A DNA stretch of 64,000 nt, from positions 62,001-126,000 of the forward strand of contig CAVSQM010000001.1 in the NCBI GenBank assembly GCA_963730115.1, written 5' to 3'. The notes below the pieces were generated by a model. It searched no databases and was not told the origin of the DNA. It was given only the letters and a program-made list of their open reading frames with translations. Origin of the DNA: DASQFQ01 sp963730115. GTDB taxonomy: Bacteria > Actinomycetota > Thermoleophilia > Solirubrobacterales > Solirubrobacteraceae. Below are positions 9,211-17,430 of the stretch, one piece after another (position 1 is the stretch's first letter; the number at the start of each line of letters is the position of its first letter). A program made the position numbers and the translations under genes.

Positions 9211-9423
9211 ATGGAGCGCGAGATCGCCATCCGCGGCGAGATGATCCGGCTCGGCCAGCTGCTCAAGCTCGCGGGCGTGGTCGACGCGGGCGGCGAGGCC
9301 GCCGCCTACCTGGCCGAGCACGGCGTGCTGGTCAACGGCGAGGCGGAGAGCCGCCGCGGCCGCCAGCTGCACCCGGGCGACGAGGTCGTGGCCGGCGAGG
9401 AGACGCTGCGGATCGTGGGCTAG
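9211..9423 (+). CDS. Small S4-domain RNA-binding protein (YaaA/YbcJ-like)
   Basis: A 70-residue protein consisting almost only of an S4 RNA-binding motif: IRLGQLLKLAGVVDAGGEAAAYLAEHGVLVNGE then RRGRQLHPGDEV. Free-standing S4 proteins of this size (YaaA/YbcJ/RlbA class) are thought to bind structured RNA, possibly on ribosomes; the exact role is unclear. The start ATG has no Shine-Dalgarno but a TAGGCT hexamer ends 7 bases upstream, suggesting a leaderless transcript. The stop overlaps the convergent VOC gene by 4 bases. Confidence 0.88.
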   Translation: MEREIAIRGEMIRLGQLLKLAGVVDAGGEAAAYLAEHGVLVNGEAESRRGRQLHPGDEVVAGEETLRIVG

Positions 9424-9767
9424 CCGCGCGGCGGCACGGGGTGGCGCGGCTCGTAGAGGCCGAGCTCACCGCCGCCGGGCAGCGCGATCGCCGTCACGAG
9501 GCCCCAGCCCTCGTCGTTCACCGGCCGGGTCAGCTCGACGCCCTTCGCCTGCAGCTCGGCCGTCGTCGCCTCGATGTCGTCACACATCAGGTAGAGCTGC
9601 GTCGCGTCCTCCTCGCCCGGGTGGGCCGCGAGCTCGGCCGGCGGGAGGCCGAAGATCAGCCAGCCACCGCCGGCGTCGACCGACTGCAGCTCGAGCACGT
9701 CGCGGAGGAACTCGCGCACGCCCTCGGCGTCGCGGGTGAAGAGGATCGCGTGGACGCCGGTGATCAT
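9420..9767 (-). CDS. VOC-family (glyoxalase/dioxygenase fold) protein
   Basis: 115 residues with one glyoxalase/bleomycin-resistance fold unit: the N-terminal strand ITGVHAILFTRDAEGVREFLRDVLEL, then GGWLIFGLP, ATQLYLMCDDIEATTAELQAKGVEL and a C-terminal LPGGGELGLYEPRHP. The metal-ligand pattern (His near the N-terminus, Glu near the end in LGLYEP) fits a metal-binding VOC protein. Substrate unknown. Its ATG overlaps the stop of the preceding small membrane-protein gene, so it is the last gene of a minus-strand run starting at about 13213. Confidence 0.85.
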   Translation of the reverse strand: MITGVHAILFTRDAEGVREFLRDVLELQSVDAGGGWLIFGLPPAELAAHPGEEDATQLYLMCDDIEATTAELQAKGVELTRPVNDEGWGLVTAIALPGGGELGLYEPRHPVPPRG

Positions 9768-10129
9768 CAGTCGGGACCGTACCCGAGCGCGACGAACCCG
9801 ACCCAGAACAGCAGCGCCACCTCGGCCGCGAGCGTCACGAGCGGCCACGCGACGCGTTCGAACCAGCCGCGGCGGCGCGCGAGCCAGATGGTCAGCGCCG
9901 CCGGGACGGCGAACGCGGCGACGAAGAGCACGTTCTCCGGAGACGGCTTCGCCTCGATCACGTAGGCGGCCGCGGCGGCGCCGGCGGCGGGGAGGAGGAG
10001 CGGGGCGAACAGCCACAGCAGGATGCGCTCCCGCTTGTCGCGCCGCGCGGCCTGCCGCTCCCGCTCGCGGCTGCGCGCGTCGATCCGCGTGCGCGCGGCG
10101 GCCGAGAAATCGTCGTCCTGCTCGCTCAT
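9767..10129 (-). CDS. Small membrane protein of unknown function
   Basis: 120 residues, not recognised. The first 35 residues are highly charged and rich in Arg, Asp and Glu (RSRERERQAARRDKRERI), predicted cytoplasmic. Three hydrophobic segments follow, at about residues 37-57, 67-83 and 93-113. It sits between the enoyl-CoA hydratase-like gene (its ATG overlaps that stop by 4 bases) and the VOC gene (its stop overlaps that ATG), so it is co-transcribed with the CoA block. No catalytic motif is visible. Confidence 0.75.
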   Translation of the reverse strand: MSEQDDDFSAAARTRIDARSRERERQAARRDKRERILLWLFAPLLLPAAGAAAAAYVIEAKPSPENVLFVAAFAVPAALTIWLARRRGWFERVAWPLVTLAAEVALLFWVGFVALGYGPD

Positions 10130-10881
10130 CCCTTCTGCAGGAACCTCGCGACGTTCGCGCGGAAGCCCTCGGAGCCGTAGGCCTCGCGGATGAGGTCGTC
10201 GCCGTCCGGGGTGGTGGCCGTGCGGATGCGCCGCAGCGCCTCCTTGGTCGCGTACAGCGTCACCGGGGCGTGGGAGGCGAGCAGGTCGCACAGCGCCTCG
10301 ACGCGCGCCTCGATCGCGTCGGGCTCGACGACCTCGGTCGCCAGCCCGGTGGCCAGCGCCTCCTCGGGCTCGATCGTGCGGGCGGTGAAGACGATGTCCT
10401 TGAGCCGCGCCGGGCCGAGGAGGCCGGCGAGCCGCGCGTAGTTCTCCATCGACAGGCAGTTGCCGACCGTGCGCGCGATCGGGAGGCCGAAGCGAGCGGC
10501 CGGGGTGCAGATACGGAGGTCGCAGGCGGCCGACAGCGCGAGGCCGGAGCCCATCGCGTAGCCGTCGACGAGCGCGACCGTGGGCTTGCCGACCGCCTCC
10601 AGCCGGCCGACGATGCGGTCGATCGTCGCCTCGTACTCGAGCCCGTCCTCGCCGGACGCGTCGAAGTCGGCGAACTGGCGGATGTCGGTGCCGGCCACGA
10701 ACGCCTTCGCGCCCGCGCCGCGCAGGACCAGGGCGCGGATCTCGTCGTCGGCGTCGGCCTGCTCGCAGGCGGCGAAGAGGTCCTCGTACATCGCGAAGGT
10801 CATCGCGTTGTGGGCCTCGGGGCGGTTGAACGTGACCCACAGGGCCGGGCCGCGCTGCTCCGTGAGGACCTGATCGCTCAT
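10126..10881 (-). CDS. Enoyl-CoA hydratase/isomerase family protein
   Basis: 251-residue crotonase-fold protein. Seen: N-terminal TFNRPEAHNAMTFAMYEDL, the oxyanion-hole segment AFVAGTDIRQF, and the second CoA-binding segment DGYAMGSGLALSAACDLRICT. In classical hydratases a catalytic glutamate follows in FGxPE; here the segment reads FGLPIARTVGNCLS, so that residue is Ile. The protein may therefore be an isomerase, lyase or CoA-ester hydrolase rather than a standard hydratase. It overlaps the upstream CoA-transferase gene by 4 bases (ATGA), so the two probably act on the same acyl-CoA. Confidence 0.88.
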   Translation of the reverse strand: MSDQVLTEQRGPALWVTFNRPEAHNAMTFAMYEDLFAACEQADADDEIRALVLRGAGAKAFVAGTDIRQFADFDASGEDGLEYEATIDRIVGRLEAVGKPTVALVDGYAMGSGLALSAACDLRICTPAARFGLPIARTVGNCLSMENYARLAGLLGPARLKDIVFTARTIEPEEALATGLATEVVEPDAIEARVEALCDLLASHAPVTLYATKEALRRIRTATTPDGDDLIREAYGSEGFRANVARFLQKG

Positions 10882-12047
10882 GAGAGCGCGCTGATCTCCT
10901 CGGCCGAGAAGCCCGCCTCGCGGAGGATCTCCTCCGTGTGCTGCCCGAGCAGCGGCGCCGGGCGGCGGACCGAGCCGGGCGTGTCGGACAGCTTCACCGG
11001 GATCCCGAGGCCGCGGATCGTGCCCTCGACGGGGTGCTCGACCGTGACCTCCATCTCGCGCGCCCGCGTGTGCTCGTCGGCGAACACCTCCGCGTAGTCG
11101 TGGATCGGCCCGCACGGCACGCCGCCGTCGACGAGCGCCGCCACCCACTCGTCGGTCGTGCGGGAGGCGAGCGCCGCCTCGAGCTCCTCCACCAGCTCGG
11201 AGACGTTGGCCATCCGGTCGTCGTTCGTCGCGAACCGCGGGTCTTCGGCGAGCTGCGGGGCCTCGACGGCGGTGCACAGGCGCTCGAACAGCGGCTGCGT
11301 GTTGCCGCCCACCGTGATGTAGCCGTCGGCGGTCCTCAGCGCCTGGTACGGCGCGGTCAGCCGGTGCGCGGAGCCGAGCTTGCCCGGCACCCGCCCGGTC
11401 GCCCACAGCTCGGCGGTCTCCCAGATCGACAGCGCCAGCGCGCCCTCGAACAGCGACGTGTCGATGTACTGCCCGCGGCCCGTCCGCTCGCGCGCGTGCA
11501 GCGCCGACAGGATCGCCACCGCGCAGAACAGCCCCGCTGAGAGGTCCCCGATCGGGATCCCGGATTTCACCGGGTTGCCGTCCGGTTCGCCGGTGACGCT
11601 CATGACGCCCGACAGCCCCTGCGCGATCAGGTCGTAGCCCGGCCGCTGCGAGTAGGGGCCGGTCTGGCCGAAGCCCGAGATCGAGGCGTAGACGAGCCGC
11701 GGGTTGGCCTCGGCCAGCGTCTCGTAGTCGACGCCCAGCCGCTTCGCGACGCCCGGCCGGTTGTTCTCGAGCACGACGTCGGCCTCGCGCGCGAGCCGCA
11801 CGAACGCGGCCCGGTGCTCGTCCTGCTTGAGGTCGAGCGTCAACGACCGCTTGTTCCGGTTCACCGCCAGGAACGCCGCCGTGTCGTCGCCGCCCATCCG
11901 GAACCCCAGCGAGCGCCGCGTCGAGTCGCCGCCCGGCGGCTCGACCTTGATCACGTCCGCGCCCATGTCGGCGAGCACCTGGCCGCAGAACGGCCCGGCC
12001 ATCACCTGCGTCAGCTCGAGGACGCGGACGTCGGAGAGCGCGGTCAC
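10878..12047 (-). CDS. Class III CoA-transferase (CaiB/BaiF family)
   Basis: 389-residue family III CoA-transferase, moving CoA between carboxylic acids. Seen: N-terminal VLELTQVMAGPFCGQVLADMGADVIKVEPPGGD, then NRNKRSLTLDLK, and the catalytic aspartate in IPIGDLSAGLFCA. These match formyl-CoA/carnitine CoA-transferases in length and order. The start is a GTG overlapping the aminotransferase stop (GTGA), and the stop overlaps the hydratase-like ATG. Substrates are unknown; the neighbours (glyoxylate-type aminotransferase, crotonase fold) suggest a short-chain dicarboxylic or hydroxy acid. Confidence 0.93.
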   Translation of the reverse strand: MTALSDVRVLELTQVMAGPFCGQVLADMGADVIKVEPPGGDSTRRSLGFRMGGDDTAAFLAVNRNKRSLTLDLKQDEHRAAFVRLAREADVVLENNRPGVAKRLGVDYETLAEANPRLVYASISGFGQTGPYSQRPGYDLIAQGLSGVMSVTGEPDGNPVKSGIPIGDLSAGLFCAVAILSALHARERTGRGQYIDTSLFEGALALSIWETAELWATGRVPGKLGSAHRLTAPYQALRTADGYITVGGNTQPLFERLCTAVEAPQLAEDPRFATNDDRMANVSELVEELEAALASRTTDEWVAALVDGGVPCGPIHDYAEVFADEHTRAREMEVTVEHPVEGTIRGLGIPVKLSDTPGSVRRPAPLLGQHTEEILREAGFSAEEISALS

Positions 12048-13213
12048 GCGGTGACGGGCTCAGCTTCCAGCGACGCGAGCGCGGCGGGCACGCCGGGTTC
12101 GATCGCCACGCCGGCCAGGCGCAGCCCCATCTCGACCCCGCACAGCGTTCCCGCCAGCATCAGGTCGTTGAAGTCGCCGAGGTGGCCGATGCGGAAGATC
12201 CGGCTCTTGAGCTTCCCGAGCCCGGCGCCCAGCGACATGTCGAACCGCTCGAGGATGACCCCGCGCACCTCGTCGGCGTCGACGCCGTCCGGCGTCACCA
12301 CGCCGGTCAGCACCGGCGACTGCTCGCGCGGATCCAGGGCGAGCACCTCGAGGCCCCATGCCTCGACCGCCGCCCGCGTCGCCGCCGCGTGCCGCGAGTG
12401 CCGGGCGAAGACGTTGGCCAGCCCTTCCTCCTGCAGCATCGCCAGCGCCTCGCGCAGCCCGTACAGGAGGTTCGTGGCCGAGGTGTACGGCCAGAAGCCC
12501 GCCTCGTTGGCCTCGAGGATCGGCGCCCAGTCCCAGTAGGAGCGGGCCATCCCCGCCGACTCCGAGGCCGCCACCGCGCGCGGCGACACCGCGTTGAAGC
12601 TCAGCCCGGCCGGCAGCATCAGGCCCTTCTGCGAGCCGCCGACGGTCACGTCGACGCCCCACTCCTCGTGCCGGTAGTCGACCGAACCGAGCGACGAGAT
12701 GACGTCGACGAGGAACAGCGGGTCGCCGGCGGAGGCGTCGATCGCCTCGCGGATCTCCGCCACGCGGCTCGTCACCCCGGTCGAGGTCTCGTTGTGGACG
12801 ACCATGACCGCGGCGATCGACGGGTCGGCGTCGAGCTCCGCCCGCACCGCGTCCGGGTCGACGCCGTGCCGCCAGTCGCCCTCGACCCAGCGCACCTCGA
12901 GGCCCAGGCGCTCGGCCATCGCGCGCCACAGCGTCGCGAAGTGCCCGGTCTCGAAGGCCAGCACGCGGTCGCCGGGCGACAGCGTGTTGACCAGCGCCGC
13001 CTCCCACGCGCCGGTGCCGGAGGCGGGGTAGACGACCACCGGCCCGCTCGTCTTGAACACGTGCTTGAGGCCCTCGAGCACCTCGAGCCCGAGCTGCGCG
13101 AAGTCCGGCCCGCGGTGGTCGATCGTCGGCGCGTCGATCGCGCGCAGGACGCGATCGGGCACGTTCGTCGGCCCCGGAATCTGAAGGAAGTGCCTTCCGC
13201 TGCGATGGCTCAT
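12044..13213 (-). CDS. Class V aminotransferase (serine--glyoxylate / alanine--glyoxylate type)
   Basis: 389-residue PLP enzyme of the alanine/serine-glyoxylate aminotransferase branch. Seen: start HFLQIPGPTNVPDRVLRAIDAPTIDHRGPDF, ASGTGAWEAALVNTLSPGD, LFLVDVISSLGSVDYR, and the PLP lysine in GGSQKGLMLPAGLSF. It probably makes glycine from glyoxylate, linking to the glyoxylate produced by the glycolate operon at 51-59 kb. The frame opens 22 codons upstream, but the IPGPTNVP homology and a TACCCT hexamer 9 bases before this ATG favour the start given. It diverges from the FAD dehydrogenase across 29 bases. Confidence 0.92.
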   Translation of the reverse strand: MSHRSGRHFLQIPGPTNVPDRVLRAIDAPTIDHRGPDFAQLGLEVLEGLKHVFKTSGPVVVYPASGTGAWEAALVNTLSPGDRVLAFETGHFATLWRAMAERLGLEVRWVEGDWRHGVDPDAVRAELDADPSIAAVMVVHNETSTGVTSRVAEIREAIDASAGDPLFLVDVISSLGSVDYRHEEWGVDVTVGGSQKGLMLPAGLSFNAVSPRAVAASESAGMARSYWDWAPILEANEAGFWPYTSATNLLYGLREALAMLQEEGLANVFARHSRHAAATRAAVEAWGLEVLALDPREQSPVLTGVVTPDGVDADEVRGVILERFDMSLGAGLGKLKSRIFRIGHLGDFNDLMLAGTLCGVEMGLRLAGVAIEPGVPAALASLEAEPVTA

Positions 13214-13222
13214 CCCCCGAGC

Positions 13223-13228
13223 AGGGTA
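13223..13228 (-). promoter_or_regulatory. -10-like TACCCT of the aminotransferase
   Basis: On the minus strand TACCCT ends 9 bases before the ATG at 13213. On the plus strand the adjoining TAGGGA (13227-13232) lies 10 bases before the FAD dehydrogenase ATG, so divergent promoters may share bases. Confidence 0.5.
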
Positions 13229-13242
13229 GGGATCAGATCGAC

Positions 13243-16065
13243 ATGGCGATTCATGACGAGCGCGCTGACGCCTATACACGTCATCTCTACGCCGCCGACG
13301 CGAGCATGTACGCCAGCCCGCCGCTCTCGGTGGCGTTCCCGCGCGACGCCGCCGACGTCGCCGCCGCGATCAGGGCCGCCGCCGAGCGCGGCGTGCCGGT
13401 CGTCACGCGCGGCGCCGGCACGAGCCTCGCCGGGCAGACCGCCGGCGGCAGGGGCATCGTGCTCGACACCTCGCGCCACATGGACGAGATCCACGCGATC
13501 GACGTGGAGAACCGCACGGCCCGCGTCGGCCCCGGCGTCGTGCAGGACGCCCTCAACCGCGCGGTCAAGCCCCACGGCCTCGGCTTCGGGCCGGACACCT
13601 CGACCTCCAATCGGGCGACGCTCGGCGGCATGATCGGCAACAACTCCTCGGGCAGCCACTCGATCGTCTACGGCACGACGATCGACCACGTCCTCGAGCT
13701 GCAGGTGGTGCTGTCCGACGGCTCGACCGCCACCCTCGGCCCGGTCGAGGAAGCCGAGCGGGTCCGGCGCGCCGAGGCGGACACGCTCGAAGGCGCCATC
13801 TACCGCGGCCTGCCGGAGATCCTCCGCAGGTACGAGCGCGCCATCGCCGAGGACTACCCGCACCACTGGCGCCAGTCCGGCGGCTACCGGCTCGACTCGC
13901 TCGCCCGCCACTTCGACCTCGCCAAGCTCGTCACCGGCAGCGAGGGCACGCTCGTCGCCATCACCGAGGCGACGGTCAACCTGATCGAGCTGCCGAAGGC
14001 GCGCCAGTTCGCGGTCGGTCACTTCGACAGCGTCGACGAGGCGATCGCCGCCACCCAGGACGCGCTCGACCTCGAGGCCGCGGCGATCGAGATGATCGAC
14101 GCGACGATCCTCGAGCTGTCGCGCTCGAAGCACGAGTTCGCGCAGATGGCGAGCACGATCGAGGGCGAGCCCGGTGCGCTGCTGTTCGTCACCTTCTTCG
14201 CCGACACGCCCGACGGGGCCGGCGCCCAGCTCGACGAGCTGCAGGCGGCGTGGGGCGAGCACGGCCACGGCTACCACTTCCTGCGCGCCGAGACCGCCGC
14301 CGAGCAGGACGCGCTGACCAAGGTCCGCAAGGCCGGCCTCGGCCTGCTGATGGCGGCCAGCGAGGGCGCCAGGCGGCCCGCCGCCTTCGTCGAGGACACC
14401 GCGGTGGCGCCTGCGCGCCTCGGCGACTACGTCAAGGCGTTCCGCGCCATCCTCGACCGCCACGGGCTGAGCGCCGGCTTCTACGGCCACTGCAGCGTCG
14501 GCTGCCTGCACATCCGCCCGTTCGTCGACCTGACGGCGCCGCGGGGCGTCGAGACGATGGCCGCCGTCGCCGACGAGATCGCCGCGCTGGTGGCGGAGTT
14601 CGACGGCGTCAACTCGTCGGAGCACGGCGACGGCCGCGTCCGCAGCCCGTTCAACCCGCGCGTGTTCGGCGACGAGCTCTACGAGGCGTTCCGCGAGGTC
14701 AAGGCGCTGTTCGACCCCGAGGGGCGCTTCAACCCGGGCGTCATGGTCGACGCGCCACCGCTCACGAAGAGCCTCCGCGACCCGGCGCTGCCGCCCGCGC
14801 TGCCGCTCCAGACCCACTTCGACTTCGGCGGCAGCATGCGCGACGCCGCCGACCGCTGCCAGCGCATCGGCGCCTGCCGCAAGACCGGCCAGGGCGTGAT
14901 GTGCCCGTCCTACATGGCCACCCGCGAGGAGGAGCACGCCACCCGTGGCCGCGCCAACGCGCTCGTCAAGGCGCTCTCGGAGCCGGACCCGCGCAAGGCG
15001 CTCGGCGACGAGCGGCTCCACGAGATCCTCGACCTCTGCCTCGAGTGCAAGGCGTGCAAGAGCGAGTGCCCGCTGAGCGTGGACATGGCGACGATGAAGT
15101 CCGAGTTCCTCTCGCACTACCAGGCCGAGCACGGGATCCCGCTCCGCTCGCGGCTGTTCGGGGCGATCAGGCGGCTCAACCGGATCGGCGCCGCCACCGC
15201 GCCGCTGTCGAACCTGCCGATCCCGCGCGGGCTGATGGAACGCGTGACGGGCATCGACCGCCGCCGCCCGCTGCCGCGCTTCGCGCGCGAGACGCTGCTG
15301 CGGTGGGACAAGCGGCGCACGCCGCGGCAGGGCGCGCGGGGGGACGTCATCTTCCTCGCCGACTCGTTCACCACGTTCACCGAGCCCGCGATCGGCAAGG
15401 CCGCGATCGAGCTGCTGGAGGCGGCGGGCTGGAACGTGCGGCTCGAGAGCGCGGGCTGCTGCGGGCGCTCGAGCATCTCCAAGGGGCTGCTCGACCAGGC
15501 GCAGTCGATGGCCGAGGCGATGGTCGACCGGCTCGCGCCCGAGGCCGAGCGCGGCGTCCCGATCGTCGGCTGCGAGCCCTCCTGCCTGCTGACGCTGCGC
15601 GAGGAGCACCCCGCGCTGGTCGACGACCCGCGGGCCGAGACGATCGCCAAGCAGACGCGCCTCGTCGAGGAGCTGCTCGTCGAGGCGATCGACGACGGCT
15701 CGCTCAGGCTCGATCCGAACGCCGCGGTGAGCAACCGCCCGATCGTGTTCCACGGCCACTGCCACCAGAAGGCGCTGGCCGGCACGGCCGCCACCGTGGC
15801 GCTGCTCGAGCGCATCCCGGGAGCCCAGGTGACGGAGCTCGACGCGGGCTGCTGCGGAATGGCGGGTTCCTTCGGGTTCGAAACGGAGCACTACGAACTC
15901 TCGATGCAGATCGGCGAGTCACGGCTGTTCCCGGCGCTGCGGGAGGCGGCGCCCGGGAGCCTGGTCTCAGCGACCGGGGTGTCGTGCCGTCAGCAGATCA
16001 ACCACGGGGTGGGGCAGCGCGCCTGGCACCCGGTGGAGCTGGTGAGGGCGGCGCAGGCCGCGTAG
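13243..16065 (+). CDS. FAD-linked / Fe-S dehydrogenase fusion (D-2-hydroxyacid dehydrogenase, YdiJ/GlcD-GlcF type)
   Basis: 940 residues fusing two units. The N-terminal half is a FAD-binding type 4 oxidase: RGAGTSLAGQTAGG near residue 50, NNSSGSHSIVYGTT, then the FAD-linked C-terminal domain with GHCSVGCLHIRP, NSSEHGDGR and FDPEGRFNPG. The C-terminal half carries Fe-S ligands (CQRIGACRKTGQGVMCPSY and CLECKACKSECP) and two CCG-type domains (CCGRSS, CCGMAGSFG). Such fusions oxidise D-2-hydroxyacids (D-lactate, D-2-hydroxyglutarate or similar) and pass electrons to a membrane carrier. The substrate is uncertain. A dicarboxylate carrier follows after 18 bases, hinting at a dicarboxylic hydroxyacid. 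Confidence 0.92.
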   Translation: MAIHDERADAYTRHLYAADASMYASPPLSVAFPRDAADVAAAIRAAAERGVPVVTRGAGTSLAGQTAGGRGIVLDTSRHMDEIHAIDVENRTARVGPGVVQDALNRAVKPHGLGFGPDTSTSNRATLGGMIGNNSSGSHSIVYGTTIDHVLELQVVLSDGSTATLGPVEEAERVRRAEADTLEGAIYRGLPEILRRYERAIAEDYPHHWRQSGGYRLDSLARHFDLAKLVTGSEGTLVAITEATVNLIELPKARQFAVGHFDSVDEAIAATQDALDLEAAAIEMIDATILELSRSKHEFAQMASTIEGEPGALLFVTFFADTPDGAGAQLDELQAAWGEHGHGYHFLRAETAAEQDALTKVRKAGLGLLMAASEGARRPAAFVEDTAVAPARLGDYVKAFRAILDRHGLSAGFYGHCSVGCLHIRPFVDLTAPRGVETMAAVADEIAALVAEFDGVNSSEHGDGRVRSPFNPRVFGDELYEAFREVKALFDPEGRFNPGVMVDAPPLTKSLRDPALPPALPLQTHFDFGGSMRDAADRCQRIGACRKTGQGVMCPSYMATREEEHATRGRANALVKALSEPDPRKALGDERLHEILDLCLECKACKSECPLSVDMATMKSEFLSHYQAEHGIPLRSRLFGAIRRLNRIGAATAPLSNLPIPRGLMERVTGIDRRRPLPRFARETLLRWDKRRTPRQGARGDVIFLADSFTTFTEPAIGKAAIELLEAAGWNVRLESAGCCGRSSISKGLLDQAQSMAEAMVDRLAPEAERGVPIVGCEPSCLLTLREEHPALVDDPRAETIAKQTRLVEELLVEAIDDGSLRLDPNAAVSNRPIVFHGHCHQKALAGTAATVALLERIPGAQVTELDAGCCGMAGSFGFETEHYELSMQIGESRLFPALREAAPGSLVSATGVSCRQQINHGVGQRAWHPVELVRAAQAA

Positions 16066-16083
16066 CGACAGGGGAGGAGTGGC

Positions 16084-17430
16084 ATGTCCGAAGAGTTGAT
16101 CTCAATCCTCGTACTGGTGGCGGTGTTCCTGATCGCCACCACGATGGGGATCAACATGGGGATCCTCGGGGTCGTGGCCGCGTTCGGCCTCGGCACGGCG
16201 TTGGGGGTGTCGGAGGACGACATCTTCGCCGGCTTCCCGGGTGATCTCTTCATCATCCTCGTCGGGGTCACGCTGCTGTTCGGGATCGCGTCCAACAACG
16301 GGACGGTCGACTGGCTGATCCACGCCGCGGTGAAAGCGGTGAAAGGGCGCACGATCGCGATCCCCTGGGTCTTCTTCCTCGTCACCGCGGTGCTGACCGC
16401 GTCGGGCGCGGTCGTCCCGGGCGCCGTCGCGATCGTCGCGCCGATCGCGCTCGGCTTCGCGGTCCAGTACGGCATCAATCCGGTGCTGATGGGGCTGTTC
16501 GTGATCAACGGCGCGACGGCGGGCGGCTTCTCGCCGATCAGCGTGTTCGGCTCGATCGTCAACGGCGTCGTCGAGCGCGAGGACCTGGCCGAGAACGCGA
16601 TGCTGCTGTTCGCCAGCTCGTTCATCTTCAACTTCCTGCTGTGCTTCGTCGTGTTCTTCCTGTTCGGCGGCCGCAATCTGCTCGGTCACCGGCTCGAGCC
16701 GGGCGACACCGACGACGGCGAGGCGAGCGGGCGCTTCGAGCGCGACGTCCAGGAGCGCGAGAAGGCCGGCAGCGGGCCGAAGCCGATCGCCGGCGGCGCC
16801 ACCACGACGGCTGATGCCGAGCCCGTGCCGGAGCTCGACCGGGACAAGATCCTGACGCTGACCGGCATCGTCACGCTGATCATCGTGGCGCTTGCGTTCG
16901 ACGTCGACGTCGGGTTCGTCGCCTTCACCGTCGCGGCCGTCATCATGCTGATCTCGCCGAAGGCGAGAAAGGGAGCGGTCGAGAAGGTCGCGTGGTCGAC
17001 CGTGCTGCTGATCTGCGGCATCGTCATGTACGTCGGGCTGCTCGAGGAGATCGGGACGATCGACTGGATGGGCGAGCAGGTCGCCACCATCAACTCGGCG
17101 CTGCTGGCGGCGCTGCTGATCTGCTACGTCGGCGCCGTGGTGTCGGCGTTCGCCTCCACCACCGGCATCCTCGGCGCGCTGATCCCGCTCGCGGTGCCGT
17201 TCCTGGAGACCGGCGCGGTCGGCGCTGTCGGCCTGATCATCGCGCTCTCGATCTCCTCGTCGGTGGTCGACTCGAGCCCGTTCTCCACGAGCGGCGCGTT
17301 GACGGTCGCCAACACGCCGGAGGAGCACCGCGAACGCGTGTTCAAGCGCCTGATGCAATGGGGCATGAGCATGGTCCTGGTCACCCCGCCGATCGCCTGG
17401 ATGATCTTCGTGGTCCCGGGCTGGCTGTGA
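16084..17430 (+). CDS. MatC-like dicarboxylate (malonate-type) carrier, SLC13/ion-transporter superfamily
   Basis: 448-residue inner-membrane transporter with about 10-12 hydrophobic segments split by a charged cytoplasmic loop around residues 200-255. The N-terminal half (MGINMGILGVVAAFGLGTALG, then LFIILVGVTLLFGIASNNGTVDWL) resembles the MatC_N family named after the rhizobial malonate carrier. GATAGGFSPISVFGSI and SSVVDSSPFSTSGAL are the substrate/ion-binding-type loops expected in each half. A strong GGGGAGG lies 8 bases before the ATG. Gene 2 of a plus-strand operon with the FAD/Fe-S dehydrogenase; its stop overlaps the next GTG. Confidence 0.85.
   Translation: MSEELISILVLVAVFLIATTMGINMGILGVVAAFGLGTALGVSEDDIFAGFPGDLFIILVGVTLLFGIASNNGTVDWLIHAAVKAVKGRTIAIPWVFFLVTAVLTASGAVVPGAVAIVAPIALGFAVQYGINPVLMGLFVINGATAGGFSPISVFGSIVNGVVEREDLAENAMLLFASSFIFNFLLCFVVFFLFGGRNLLGHRLEPGDTDDGEASGRFERDVQEREKAGSGPKPIAGGATTTADAEPVPELDRDKILTLTGIVTLIIVALAFDVDVGFVAFTVAAVIMLISPKARKGAVEKVAWSTVLLICGIVMYVGLLEEIGTIDWMGEQVATINSALLAALLICYVGAVVSAFASTTGILGALIPLAVPFLETGAVGAVGLIIALSISSSVVDSSPFSTSGALTVANTPEEHRERVFKRLMQWGMSMVLVTPPIAWMIFVVPGWL

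Noticed and set aside
15860..15885. GGGTTCGAAAC in the FAD dehydrogenase gene, similar to a tRNA T-arm
   Set aside because: It lies within conserved CCG-domain coding sequence and no cloverleaf forms.
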